Source of the DNA: Phormidium tanganyikae FI6-MK23
GTDB lineage: Bacteria > Cyanobacteriota > Cyanobacteriia > Leptolyngbyales > Leptolyngbyaceae
Length of the DNA stretch: 64,000 bases
Direction: 5' to 3'
NCBI GenBank assembly: GCA_019359175.1
Contig: JAHHHU010000009.1
Coordinates: 1 to 64,000, forward strand
Under the pieces are notes generated by a model. It had not been told where the DNA came from. It was given only the letters and a program-made list of their open reading frames with translations, and did no database searches. Below, piece after piece: positions 36,583 to 45,643 of this stretch (the stretch's first letter is position 1; every line of letters starts with the position of its first letter). Both the position numbers and the translations under genes were made by a program.

Positions 36583-37935
36583 TTACAACCGAGCTTCAAT
36601 CAAGGGCTGTGCGGTCAAACTGAACGATCGCACTTCGGTGATTTTAACTTTGACCGTTTTACCGCGCAGCTCGTCGATCAATCCTGCAAAAAACGTCAAT
36701 CGATTGCCGCGCGTCCGTCCCATCACTTGCCTTGGATCTTTCGGATTTTGCGCCTCGACTAAGACTTCCTCGATTCGTCCTGCATAACGCTGCGATCGAT
36801 CCGAAGCCGTTTGTGACACTAATCGATTTAAGCGCTGTAATCGATCTGCTTTCACTTCTTCAGTAAGCTGACTTTCCCACACTGCCGCAGGCGTTCCCGG
36901 ACGTGGAGAATAAGCAGCAGTGTTGATCAAATCAAAGCCGATATCTTCAACGAGTTGCAATGTGTTTTGAAATTGTTCTTCGGTTTCACCCGGAAATCCA
37001 ACGATCGCATCAGCACTGATCGACGCATCCGGCATATATTGGCGAATGGTTTCGATGATCCGGCGGTAACGTTCATGCGTATAGCCGCGCGACATCGCTT
37101 TTAGCACATCATTATCACCAGACTGAAACGGAATATGGAAATGTTCACACACTTTCGGTAACTCTGCACAAGCACGAATCAAACGTTCGGTGAAATAGCG
37201 CGGATGGCTTGTTGCGAATCGAATGCGATCGACACCCGGAACATCATGCACAAAATGCAGCAAGTCGGTAAAGGTGTGCAGATGTCGCCCTTCAGGAGTT
37301 GCGCCCGGTAAATCTCGCCCATACGCATCAATGTTCTGACCGAGCAGCGTTATTTCTTTGTAACCTTGTGCCGCCAAAGCTTCGATCTCAGCCCGAATTG
37401 CTTCTGGGGTGCGGGACTGCTCAACTCCCCGCACACTCGGAACCACACAATAAGTACAGCGCTCATTGCATCCATAAATCACATTCACCCAGGCTGTTAC
37501 CTGACTATCGCGTCTGGGTTTCGTAATATCTTCAACAATGTGAATCGGATCAGTTGCAACCACTTGATTGCCGCTAAACACTTGTTCGAGCAAGTCTTCT
37601 AGCTGATTTGCATATTGAGGCCCCATCACCAAGTCGAGTTCGGGAACTCGGCGAAGCAGCGATTCGCCTTCTTGCTGTGCCACACATCCGGCAACCACGA
37701 TTGTAATTTCTGGATTTTCTTGCTTCCGTTGCGCCTGCCGTCCCAGATATGAATAAACTTTCTGCTCTGCGTTATCGCGAATCGTGCAGGTATTGTAGAG
37801 AATCAGATCGGCTTCGTTCGGCTCTTCTGACCATTCAAAGCCCATTGTTTCTAAAATTCCAGCCATGCGTTCGGAGTCAGCTTTATTCATCTGACAGCCG
37901 AATGTAGTGATGTGATAGCGGCGAGAAGCAGTCAT
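36583..37935 (-). CDS. miaB: tRNA-2-methylthio-N6-dimethylallyladenosine synthase
   Basis: The 450-residue protein has the three MiaB modules. The N-terminal UPF0004 domain carries cysteines at [19 protein letters not shown] and AGCVAQ. The radical-SAM domain has the [11 protein letters not shown] cluster motif (CxxxCxxC). The C-terminal TRAM domain ends [12 protein letters not shown]. MiaB adds a methylthio group to the A37 modification of tRNAs reading U-initial codons, a set that includes the neighbouring tRNA-Ser(TGA). ATG at 37935 is preferred over the TTG at 37944. It converges on the tRNA, five bases away. Confidence 0.95.
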   Translation of the reverse strand: MTASRRYHITTFGCQMNKADSERMAGILETMGFEWSEEPNEADLILYNTCTIRDNAEQKVYSYLGRQAQRKQENPEITIVVAGCVAQQEGESLLRRVPELDLVMGPQYANQLEDLLEQVFSGNQVVATDPIHIVEDITKPRRDSQVTAWVNVIYGCNERCTYCVVPSVRGVEQSRTPEAIRAEIEALAAQGYKEITLLGQNIDAYGRDLPGATPEGRHLHTFTDLLHFVHDVPGVDRIRFATSHPRYFTERLIRACAELPKVCEHFHIPFQSGDNDVLKAMSRGYTHERYRRIIETIRQYMPDASISADAIVGFPGETEEQFQNTLQLVEDIGFDLINTAAYSPRPGTPAAVWESQLTEEVKADRLQRLNRLVSQTASDRSQRYAGRIEEVLVEAQNPKDPRQVMGRTRGNRLTFFAGLIDELRGKTVKVKITEVRSFSLTAQPLIEARL

Positions 37936-38018
37936 GGGCGACAAGAAGAAATAAACTCAGACCCCCATTCTAGATTGATTCGGTAGGTTTTGCCGTCGGG
38001 TTCAATCTCCAAAGCAAA

Positions 38019-38043
38019 AGAGGCACGATATGATCGCACCTCT
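38019..38043 (-). terminator. Terminator of the YkvA-like gene
   Basis: Read on the minus strand, AGAGGTGCGAT and ATCGTGCCTCT pair with two G-U pairs around a CAT loop and continue into TTTTGC. Confidence 0.6.
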
Positions 38044-38069
38044 ATCCGCATTATTCAGTTAGATCGAAA

Positions 38070-38381
38070 TTATCCAACGGTCGTCGCTTTCACATCGACT
38101 GCATCTTCAGAAGGCTTGCCATCGACGCTTGCAGTAGTCGTTTCTTTCTGTGCTTTCAAGCGATCCATCAGCATCGAGGAAACTTCAGCGACTAGAAGAC
38201 CCAAAATCACGGTGTCATCAATCTGTCCGATCAGCGGAATCATGTCGGGCAATAGGTCGATCGGGCTAAACAGATAAGCGATCGTTGCAGCGATCACCAA
38301 CCAGCGATATTTGGAGTTGCGAACGAGACTGCGATACCAGTCGTAAAATGGAAGCTTCATAGGTTTGTTTCCTTCACTCAT
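38070..38381 (-). CDS. YkvA/DUF1232 small membrane protein
   Basis: The 103-residue protein has the DUF1232 core: RWLVIAATIAYLFSPIDLLP followed by DMIPLIGQIDDTVILGLLV, with two hydrophobic helices. The C-terminal tail (about 75-103) is charged and flexible. The family is widespread and of unknown function. It may start at MKLPFYDW (residue 8). It is divergent from the ion transporter gene, with only six bases between the starts, so the promoters must overlap the coding regions. Confidence 0.85.
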   Translation of the reverse strand: MSEGNKPMKLPFYDWYRSLVRNSKYRWLVIAATIAYLFSPIDLLPDMIPLIGQIDDTVILGLLVAEVSSMLMDRLKAQKETTTASVDGKPSEDAVDVKATTVG

Positions 38382-38387
38382 GCTCTT

Positions 38388-39638
38388 ATGATGTCAGATT
38401 GTATTGGGGCTGTCTTGGGGGGAAAACTGTCTGAGGAAGGGGGAGAAACCGTCATTCGGGTAGAATATTTTGTCATTGCGATCGCGTACCTCGGTTTGGC
38501 ACTGGGATACATTCCCGGACTGCGAATGAATCGCGCCTCGATCGCGCTTGTGAGTGCTGGAGTTCTGATTGCGCTCAAGGTTTTGAGTTTGAAGCAGGCT
38601 TGGGACGCGATCGATAGTCAAACGATCGTGTTTTTGCTCAGTACGATGATTGTGAATGCGAGTCTGGCTCAGGCTGGATTTTTTCAGATTGCGATCGCGC
38701 AGCTACTCGGCTTTACCCGCAGTCCGTTTGGATTGATGGTGATGTTGACGATGGGAAGCGGAATCCTGTCTGCGGTTGTTCTGAATGATACGATCGCGCT
38801 GATTTTCACGCCGCTGATTCTGGAGTTAACGAGCGCTCTTGGACTCAATCCAATTCCTTATCTGTTAGCGATGGCGGGTGCGACGAATCTTGGGTCGGTG
38901 GCAACCTTGAGCGGTAATCCGCAAAACATTCTCATTGGGTCATTCTCGAAGATTGGGTATTTGGAATTTGCGCGATCGCTCTTTCCGATCGCAATCATTG
39001 GCTTATTGATTCAGATCGGATTGATTTGGTTACTGTATCCCGATGTGCGATCTAGGGTGCCATTGGAATCATTTTCACTCCCAAAACCTCGTATCTATAA
39101 GCCTTTATTGATCAAGACAGTTCTGATTACCGCAGCACTGTTTATTGCATTTATTCTTGGATTTCCGTTAGCAGAATCGGCTCTGCTCGCTGCGAGTTTG
39201 TTGTTGGTTTCTCGGCGGATTAAACCCGATCGCTTGCTTCAGCCGATTGATTGGAATTTGCTTGTCATGTTTTCGGGATTGTTTATTCTCACGAAAGCAA
39301 CGCAGCTATTGAATTTAACTGAGCCATTGACAAACGCGATCGATACTCCTGCAAGGCTGCTCGGCATTACTGCCATTCTTTCTAATCTAGTCTCGAATGT
39401 TCCAGCCGTTCTTTTAATTCATCCGCTGATCGAACAGTCCGATACGCAATCGTGGCTTCGTCTTGCGGCTTCCTCGACGCTTGCGGGCAATCTTACAATC
39501 TTTGGATCAGTTGCTAACTTAATTATGATTGAGGCGGCAACGCGTCTCGGCTATCGTCTCTCTTTTTTGGAACATCTCCGCTTCGGGGTTCCGCTCACAG
39601 TGATCATGCTGTTGCTAACCTATTTTTGGATTCGCTGA
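38388..39638 (+). CDS. SLC13/ArsB-type anion permease
   Basis: The 416-residue protein has about ten membrane segments and the inverted-repeat pattern of the IT superfamily. Blocks such as LNDTIALIFTPLILEL, GATNLGSVATLSGNPQNIL and SNLVSNVPAVLLIHPL are typical of CitMHS/ArsB/SLC13-like anion transporters. The substrate is not determinable; dicarboxylate, sulfate and arsenite are all found in relatives. The first 28 residues before the first helix look unnatural, and the real start may be an alternative codon downstream (near VIRVEYFVIAIAYL). Confidence 0.8.
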   Translation: MMSDCIGAVLGGKLSEEGGETVIRVEYFVIAIAYLGLALGYIPGLRMNRASIALVSAGVLIALKVLSLKQAWDAIDSQTIVFLLSTMIVNASLAQAGFFQIAIAQLLGFTRSPFGLMVMLTMGSGILSAVVLNDTIALIFTPLILELTSALGLNPIPYLLAMAGATNLGSVATLSGNPQNILIGSFSKIGYLEFARSLFPIAIIGLLIQIGLIWLLYPDVRSRVPLESFSLPKPRIYKPLLIKTVLITAALFIAFILGFPLAESALLAASLLLVSRRIKPDRLLQPIDWNLLVMFSGLFILTKATQLLNLTEPLTNAIDTPARLLGITAILSNLVSNVPAVLLIHPLIEQSDTQSWLRLAASSTLAGNLTIFGSVANLIMIEAATRLGYRLSFLEHLRFGVPLTVIMLLLTYFWIR

Positions 39639-39644
39639 CCTCAG

Positions 39645-40049
39645 CTAACGGCGATTGAGATCGGACTGATTTCCGAGTTGATTGACGATCGCAATAAGAT
39701 CCTGAACTGCCGTTTCCTTTTTACAGAAGGCATCGACTTTAGCCGTTTGCAGCATCACTTCGGTTTGCGGATCTTCGAGCGACGAATACGCCAAGATTTT
39801 GATATTCGGATGAGTGCTTTTGATCTGAGTCGAGGCGCTCAGTCCATCCATCACAGGCATCTGTAAATCCAAAACGATTACGTCTGGGCAATGACGATCT
39901 GCCATTTCGACGGCTTCTCGACCGTTGCTGGCAAGACCCACCAGTTCAATTCCTTCTTGACGTTGAAGCGCCAACTTCAGGCTGAAACGGGTCAATTCGT
40001 GATCATCGACAATTAAAACACGCAACACTTTGCACTCACTAGAAAGCAT
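39645..40049 (-). CDS. Stand-alone response-regulator receiver
   Basis: From MLSSECKVLR the protein has 134 residues and is a complete CheY-like receiver with no output domain. The acidic pair DDHE, the phospho-acceptor in VIVLDLQMPVMDG, the conserved Ser of LAYSSLED and the Lys of CKKET are all visible. It is probably phosphorylated by a histidine kinase encoded elsewhere and acts by protein contact. It lies downstream of the sigma-factor gene on the same strand, with a hairpin between them. Confidence 0.85.
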   Translation of the reverse strand: MLSSECKVLRVLIVDDHELTRFSLKLALQRQEGIELVGLASNGREAVEMADRHCPDVIVLDLQMPVMDGLSASTQIKSTHPNIKILAYSSLEDPQTEVMLQTAKVDAFCKKETAVQDLIAIVNQLGNQSDLNRR

Positions 40050-40099
40050 GGAACGGGCAAGATGACTCAAGGTGAATAAGAGTGTAACGATGCATACAT

Positions 40100-40129
40100 C
40101 GATTAGTCCTCTATCCCAAGGACTAATCG
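40100..40129. repeat. 11-bp hairpin between sigma-factor and response-regulator genes
   Basis: CGATTAGTCCT and AGGACTAATCG are perfect inverted repeats around CTATCCCA. An A-run follows on the plus strand, which puts the T-run before the stem on the transcribed minus strand. It is therefore not a standard terminator for the sigma gene and may be a leader hairpin or operator for the response-regulator gene. Confidence 0.6.
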
Positions 40130-40191
40130 AAAAAAAATCAGCGATTCATCTAGCCAGGAGACGAACCACTGATAGCAACCGACAGACTTGA

Positions 40192-41181
40192 TTACATCCA
40201 ATCCTTGAGCAATGCTTGACGACGAGGATGACGTAGCTTTCTCATCGCCTTTGCTTGAATCTGCCGCACTCGTTCTCGCGACAAATCGTAAAGCTGACCG
40301 ATTTCGCTCAAAGTATAGTGCTGACCATCGGTAAGACCAAACCGCAGTTTGATAATTTCACGTTCTCGATCGCTCAAATGATCCAACACGGAGTTGAGTC
40401 GATCGATTAAAAGTCTGTGGTCTAAATTATCGTTCGGTGCAACGTTATCGGCATCTTCGATCAGTTGCATTAGTTCTGTATCTTCATCGCGTCCGACCCA
40501 AGCATGAAGCGATAAAGTGCGCTGGCTCACGTCTAGAACTTGTTCTAGCTTGTCTTCTTCCATATCGAGGGCAACGGCTAGCTCTTGCTTTGTCGGCTTG
40601 CGACCGAGTTCTTGAGAGAGCATTTGGCGCACTTTACGAACTTGATTGAGTTTCTCAACCATGTGAACGGGTAAGCGAACCGTTCTCGATTGAGAAGCGA
40701 TCGCGCGGGTAATTCCTTGGCGAATCCACCAGTAAGCGTAAGTTGAGAACTTATAGCCGCGTTCGTAATCGAATTTTTCGGCGGCTCTCATCAAGCCCAT
40801 TGCGCCTTCTTGAATCAAATCTAAGAATGGAACACCGCGATTGAGGTACTTTTTAGCGATCGAGACGACTAATCGCAAATTTGCCCGGACTAATCTCCGC
40901 TTTGCCCGTTCTCCAGTGGCTCCACCTTTCGCGATTTCTCTTGCCAATTCGATTTCTTGAGCTTGAGTCAGCAGCGGATACCTTGCCATTTCCCTCAGAA
41001 ACATTCCGACCGAATCATCCGACAGTCCTAAGTATTCGCTGGTTTTTCCTCGAAACGATTTTGCTAAAGCTTCGGGTGAAAGATCTTCATTTTCGAGCGA
41101 TTCGAGTTCGGAAAGATCGATGTCGCCTTCGGTTACAGCGGTGTCGATCGGAAAAGAATCAGTGGGTAATTTGGTTGCCAT
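40192..41181 (-). CDS. Group 2 sigma-70 factor
   Basis: The 329-residue sigma factor contains region 1.2 ([15 protein letters not shown]), 2 ([40 protein letters not shown]), 3 ([16 protein letters not shown]) and 4 ([29 protein letters not shown]). It lacks the long region 1.1 extension of the primary SigA, so it belongs to the non-essential group 2 factors (SigB/C/D/E type) used in stress and nutrient responses. I cannot assign the exact letter. The upstream gap of 670 bases is unusually long, AT-rich, and may contain several promoters or a long leader. Confidence 0.9.
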   Translation of the reverse strand: MATKLPTDSFPIDTAVTEGDIDLSELESLENEDLSPEALAKSFRGKTSEYLGLSDDSVGMFLREMARYPLLTQAQEIELAREIAKGGATGERAKRRLVRANLRLVVSIAKKYLNRGVPFLDLIQEGAMGLMRAAEKFDYERGYKFSTYAYWWIRQGITRAIASQSRTVRLPVHMVEKLNQVRKVRQMLSQELGRKPTKQELAVALDMEEDKLEQVLDVSQRTLSLHAWVGRDEDTELMQLIEDADNVAPNDNLDHRLLIDRLNSVLDHLSDREREIIKLRFGLTDGQHYTLSEIGQLYDLSRERVRQIQAKAMRKLRHPRRQALLKDWM

Positions 41182-41801
41182 TTTTAGATTACGGTGGGGG
41201 GTCTTCAGTTCTTCTTAATGTCGTTCTTCAACTGCAACTTACTGTAATCGAAATGTTTGAGTCTATGACAACGAATTTAGGGTTTTTTGATTGTTATTTA
41301 TGAGGTTTTTCAAGTCTTAGTTCATGAATTAGAATACGTCCGTTTTTTCGCTGAAATTCAGTACCCTCACGGAAGAAACAACACGGTACTAAGGCGCTAT
41401 AGTAATCGGTTTTTGCTTAAGTAACTCGTAAGAAGTTCTACTGAGTTGTACGCTTAGATTAGCTCATTCTAAGAATTAGATCCGGGAAATTGCAGTGGCT
41501 TTCCCAAGTAATTTGAAATCTTGATCGTTTCTCCGAAATATTGCGTAGACCCCTAAGAAAACCTGATCAATTCAACTCAAATTAAAGCGCGATATCTTTT
41601 GTAGAGTAGCCTGCAATACTAAAAATGACTCAATAAATTGAAGATTGAGCCAAAGATCTAGTGTGAAATGCGATCGTTCTTGCACTGCGATCGATATTTG
41701 GTTTCTTCAACTGTGCAGAGACGCGATTAATCGCAGTTCTACACGATTTTGCAATCCGAACCAGCCGTCTTCTGAATTGGCAGTAATGCCTAATCGATAA
41801 A
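41182..41801. other. Long non-coding gap upstream of the sigma-factor gene
   Basis: About 620 bases between the sigma-factor start and the ppk terminator contain no convincing gene. The sequence is AT-rich with several T-runs near 41280-41350. I see no terminator, tRNA or repeat in it. It probably holds the sigma-factor promoters and 5' leader. Confidence 0.5.
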
Positions 41802-41831
41802 AAAAGAGGTGAATCGGCATTCACCTCTTTT
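41802..41831 (-). terminator. Rho-independent terminator of ppk
   Basis: AAAAGAGGTGAAT and ATTCACCTCTTTT form a perfect 13-bp stem around a four-base loop. On the minus strand it is followed by a run of T, about 25 bases after the ppk stop. Confidence 0.9.
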
Positions 41832-41854
41832 CGATCGCTGCTCTAATCGCTGCT

Positions 41855-44011
41855 TTAACCCTGCTGTGCCATCTCCATAAAGATGCGCTGAGAACTTTGC
41901 TCTGGTTGGTCTGCTTGGGGTTTTCGCTGCACATACTTCCCATCGGGCTGCAAATCCCAAGCGTGCCGATTGTCCGCCAGCATAATCCCTAAAATCTCTT
42001 GCAGATCTTGAGAAAGGTTCAGTTCTTCAACGAAAACCACCGCTTCAACTCGTCGATCGAGATTTCGCGGCATCCAATCTGCACTGCCAATGTAGACTTC
42101 TGCTTCTCCGTTATTGTTGAAGTAGAAAATCCGCGCGTGTTCGAGAAAGCGCCCCACAATGCTAATCACTCGAATGTTTTCGCTGATGTCCTTTACGCCT
42201 GGGCGCAGACAACAAATTCCTCGCACAACCAAATCGACCTGCACTCCAGCTTGAGAGGCTTCATAAAGCGCTGTGATCAACTTTGGATCGACTAAAGCGT
42301 TCATCTTGGCAACAATCCGCCCTTGTCCACCGCTGCGCTGATGTTCAATTTCTCGATCGATGAAACTCAACATACGATCGCGCAAATTCACCGGAGCGAC
42401 TAGCAGCTTGCGATAAGCCTGCTGCCGAGAATATCCAGTGAGATAGTTAAACAAGTCGGTTAAATCGGCTCCTAAGTCTTCTCGACAGCTAAATATTCCT
42501 AAATCAGTGTAGAGCCGCGCGGTCTTGGGATTGTAGTTACCCGTGCCGATGTGTACATATCTTCGGATACGCCCTTCCTCACGCCGCACCACTAACACTA
42601 ATTTCGTATGGGTTTTCAGTCCGACTAAGCCATAGACGACGTGAACCCCGGCACTTTCTAACTTTTTCGCCCAGCTAATGTTATTGGCTTCATCAAAGCG
42701 GGCTTTGAGTTCGACTAATACGGCAACTTGAATTCCGTTTTCTGCGGCGGTGATAAGCGCTTGTACGATCGGAGAATCTCCCGATGTCCGATAAAGCGTC
42801 ATCTTGATTGCGAGAACATTCGGATCGTGGGCGGCTTCTTCGATAAATCGCTGCACACTGCGAGAAAACGATAGATAAGGATGATGCACTAACAGATCTT
42901 GACGACGAACAACCGCAAAGAAGTTCTCATCGTGCGTGAAAGCTTCGGTGACTGGGACTTCTGTGACGCGCTTTAGTTTCGGATGTGTGACTGGACTCCA
43001 GGGCGGATCTTTGAGTTCTGGTAACGGCAAGCCGACGAACGTAAACAGATCGCTCAAACACAACAGCCCATCAGTTTCATAAACATCAGCCGATGTCAGT
43101 TCCATCTCTTCGAGCAACATCGATCGAATATGTTCAGGCATCGATGAATTAATCTCTAAGCGCACGACAGAACCCCCGACGCGGCGCTTTCTCAATTCTT
43201 CTTCGACGGCAGACATTAAATCCTCCGCTTCATCTTCTTCGACATCTAAATCGCCATTGCGAGTAATGCGGAAGGGATGATATTCCTGAATGTTCATGCC
43301 CGGAAACAAAGCTTCCAAATTGTGGGCAATCACTTGTTCAAGCGGAACACCCGCCCAAATCGTAGCGCGGCTTTTGGCAACAGAAGTCGGCAGATTTTGA
43401 GTCTCGATCGGTAAGAGAATAAAGCGCGGCAGAACTTTAGGAACCTTCACACGGGCGAAGAGTTCTTCTTCGGTGACACTATCTTTAATCACAACCGCTA
43501 AGTTGAGGCTGAGATTAGAAATATAAGGAAACGGATGTCCGGGGTCGATCGCTAAGGGAGTCAGAACCGGAAAAACCTGAGATTCAAAATATTGATGTAA
43601 ATAAGCGCGTTGTTCTTGACTCAGATCAATGTAGTCCAATAGATAAACGCCCTGAGAAGCTAACTGAGGACGGAGGGCTTCTTCAAAATGGCGGTGTTGT
43701 TTCGCGACTAAAGGACGTAATCGCTCATTGATTAGCGTTAATTGTTCTTGAGGTGTGCGACCATCTGGACTGAGTTTGCTGACTTTTGCTTCGACTTGCT
43801 CTTTGAGCGCTGCCACTCGCACCATAAAATATTCATCTAGGTTTGAGCTAAAAATCGCCAGAAACTTGAGTCGCTCAATCAATGGAGTGCGCGGATCGAA
43901 TGCTTCATGCAGCACTCGATTGTTAAATTCGATCCAACTGAGTTCCCGATTAAAGTAGTACTGCGGGTCGCTCAGATTCGTCTCGACAGTTGCCTGCTTA
44001 CGTCGTCGCAT
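41855..44011 (-). CDS. ppk1: Polyphosphate kinase 1
   Basis: The 718-residue protein matches PPK1. The N domain starts QYYFNRELSWIEFNNRVLHE. The head domain follows. The two PLD-like catalytic domains carry HIGTGNYNPKTARLYTD, whose His is the autophosphorylated residue in the family. The C-terminal ARIFYFNNNGEAEVYIGSAD block is the second HKD-like half. PPK1 makes polyphosphate from ATP and stores phosphate. It directly follows a 68-codon gene whose stop abuts its start. No Pho box was recognised upstream. Confidence 0.96.
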   Translation of the reverse strand: MRRRKQATVETNLSDPQYYFNRELSWIEFNNRVLHEAFDPRTPLIERLKFLAIFSSNLDEYFMVRVAALKEQVEAKVSKLSPDGRTPQEQLTLINERLRPLVAKQHRHFEEALRPQLASQGVYLLDYIDLSQEQRAYLHQYFESQVFPVLTPLAIDPGHPFPYISNLSLNLAVVIKDSVTEEELFARVKVPKVLPRFILLPIETQNLPTSVAKSRATIWAGVPLEQVIAHNLEALFPGMNIQEYHPFRITRNGDLDVEEDEAEDLMSAVEEELRKRRVGGSVVRLEINSSMPEHIRSMLLEEMELTSADVYETDGLLCLSDLFTFVGLPLPELKDPPWSPVTHPKLKRVTEVPVTEAFTHDENFFAVVRRQDLLVHHPYLSFSRSVQRFIEEAAHDPNVLAIKMTLYRTSGDSPIVQALITAAENGIQVAVLVELKARFDEANNISWAKKLESAGVHVVYGLVGLKTHTKLVLVVRREEGRIRRYVHIGTGNYNPKTARLYTDLGIFSCREDLGADLTDLFNYLTGYSRQQAYRKLLVAPVNLRDRMLSFIDREIEHQRSGGQGRIVAKMNALVDPKLITALYEASQAGVQVDLVVRGICCLRPGVKDISENIRVISIVGRFLEHARIFYFNNNGEAEVYIGSADWMPRNLDRRVEAVVFVEELNLSQDLQEILGIMLADNRHAWDLQPDGKYVQRKPQADQPEQSSQRIFMEMAQQG

Positions 44012-44218
44012 TTAGAACACCTCATCCTCACGACCGACCCACCATTCGCCTAAGTTCATCAAATCCTGGTGAATATCTGCTAATCGCTGCTCATATTCCG
44101 CAGACGAAAGCTGCGATCGCTCTTCATTTAATTTCAAAAGTCTTAACTGAGCAAGCAACCAAGGTTTTGTCACATTGTCAGTTTGTTCGAGATAACGCGC
44201 GAGATCGTTGCTGTTCAT
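44012..44218 (-). CDS. Small conserved-looking protein upstream of ppk
   Basis: The 68-residue, helical, soluble protein reads MNSNDLARYLEQTDNVTKPW, then LLAQLRLLKLNEERSQLSS, and ends GREDEVF. Its stop directly abuts the ppk start, so it is almost certainly in the ppk operon. The composition (charged amphipathic helices) and start suit a real gene. I do not recognise the family. Confidence 0.7.
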   Translation of the reverse strand: MNSNDLARYLEQTDNVTKPWLLAQLRLLKLNEERSQLSSAEYEQRLADIHQDLMNLGEWWVGREDEVF

Positions 44219-44345
44219 GAGAAAGGCTAAGGCGCTGGTTTAGCTTCATTGTTGCGTTATTTTGGGTGTTGTGACGCGATCGAGCAAAGTTTTTTGCCCG
44301 CGTGTAATCTAGCAAACATCAAGTTTGCCATTGGGTTGACGCAAA

Positions 44346-44373
44346 AAAGCGAGGCAGCGATTCACCTCACTTT
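44346..44373 (-). terminator. Terminator of the DUF1830 gene
   Basis: On the minus strand AAAGTGAGG pairs with CCTCGCTTT (one G-U) and runs into TTTTTT, about 20 bases after the DUF1830 stop. Confidence 0.75.
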
Positions 44374-44395
44374 ATCGATCGAATCGAAGCTTTTC

Positions 44396-44662
44396 TTAAC
44401 GCGCGATCGTTGCAGAAGTCCGAACCTTGAGCGACTCACATGGAATCGTATCCGTCAAAATTGCGCTTGCGATCGCACCCGTGTGAATCTCTAAATGGGC
44501 ATTTTGGGGCGCTTCAAACAGGAGTCGCTGCCCCGGAAATACCACCCGCTCAAAAGACCAGTTTGCAATATCGACAATTCGAGCAACTTGAATGTGGCGC
44601 GTTGCATTCACATAGCAACAGAGATCAAGCGCAAGACTCACTTGAGACGTAGGAGAATCCAT
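44396..44662 (-). CDS. DUF1830 small cyanobacterial protein
   Basis: From MDSPTSQVSLAL the protein has 88 residues. LCCYVNATRHIQVARIVDI, NWSFERVVFPGQRLLFEAP and AHLEIHTG match the DUF1830 family, a small beta-rich protein limited to cyanobacteria with unknown function. AAGGA lies just before the ATG at 44662 and decides this start over the longer frame from 44707. It stands alone, with its own terminator. Confidence 0.8.
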   Translation of the reverse strand: MDSPTSQVSLALDLCCYVNATRHIQVARIVDIANWSFERVVFPGQRLLFEAPQNAHLEIHTGAIASAILTDTIPCESLKVRTSATIAR

Positions 44663-45069
44663 TTTCCTTGAGAATAAAACTCTGGCCATCGTAACAGCGT
44701 TCTTCAACTCTGAAGCTCTATCTTTGAGCAGATCCGTGAGGTTCCCGAAAAAATCGGCTCGATGCGCGATCTCATTCCCTAAAAACGCCCGAAATCCTTA
44801 TAGGTTTACACTTGCAGCGATTTTGAACCGGAGAATTCATGTAAAGCTTTGATGAAACGCTACATAGAAAGCTTAAGGATTGTGTTTGAATCTCGTTTCT
44901 AAACTTGTGTCTCTACCCAGAGAGGTGCAATCTGAAGACAGTCGAGAAAAGATTCGTATTCCAACGGTTGACTTTCTATGGATTTTTCTTTAGAGAGGTC
45001 AGAACTGCAACTCCAAATTCTTCTACCAAGATTTAGATTTACAGTTCCAACCCGTGCGAATCTTGCACA
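44663..45069. other. Non-coding gap between DUF1830 and the next minus-strand gene
   Basis: About 400 bases with no recognisable coding frame, RNA or repeat. The DUF1830 promoter should be near its right end of the gene. I see nothing else in it. Confidence 0.5.
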
Positions 45070-45552
45070 TCAAGCGATATCACTCGGAATATTGGCTTCA
45101 GTCACCGCATCTGCCTGTCCTTGCCAATATTCATGAATCATCGCTTCTAACTCCGATCTCTGAACTTCTGTCCCAATCATGGCGTTTCCAGGCGTTTCAA
45201 AAAAAATCGTGCTGTAATCTTTATCCATTGCCAGCATTTGAAACAGGATATGCGTCACCGGAACAGGCAAAGCGATTAGATTCGGATCTGCCAAATTATA
45301 AGGACTAGAGGAAACGTCCTTCAGGCTGGGAAAGGCATAAATCACGTTTTTCTCGGTTTCGTCTTGGGTACGAGGGTTAAGCGTCAGCATCACCCAATTT
45401 TGATCAAGCGTCTGCACCACATAATATTGAAGATGTTGTAACCGTTGCGCGATCGCGCTCAAAACGGGAGCGATCGACTCAATTAACTCAGGAGTAGAGC
45501 CGTCTTTAGGGGCTTCATCGATCAGCGATTGAAGCTGTTGGTCTAAATTCAT
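45070..45552 (-). CDS. Conserved-looking cyanobacterial protein, unknown function
   Basis: From MNLDQQLQSLIDEA the protein has 160 residues. It is soluble, alpha/beta, with strands such as YYVVQTLDQNWVMLTLN and LPVPVTHILFQMLAM. No motifs, signal or membrane segments are visible. It is divergent from hetZ, with about 90 bases between the starts. I do not recognise the family. Its head-to-head position next to hetZ may be conserved and is worth comparing. Confidence 0.7.
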   Translation of the reverse strand: MNLDQQLQSLIDEAPKDGSTPELIESIAPVLSAIAQRLQHLQYYVVQTLDQNWVMLTLNPRTQDETEKNVIYAFPSLKDVSSSPYNLADPNLIALPVPVTHILFQMLAMDKDYSTIFFETPGNAMIGTEVQRSELEAMIHEYWQGQADAVTEANIPSDIA

Positions 45553-45643
45553 CACCGTGCCATCCACAAATAATCAGGGATTTCTACCACCATTGTGATC
45601 TAGGCATCACAAAAAGTTCCATCAAACCAATGAGAGTAAGCCA

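Noticed and set aside
40100-40129. Hairpin as a terminator of the sigma-factor gene
   Set aside because: On the minus strand the T-run lies before the stem, not after it.
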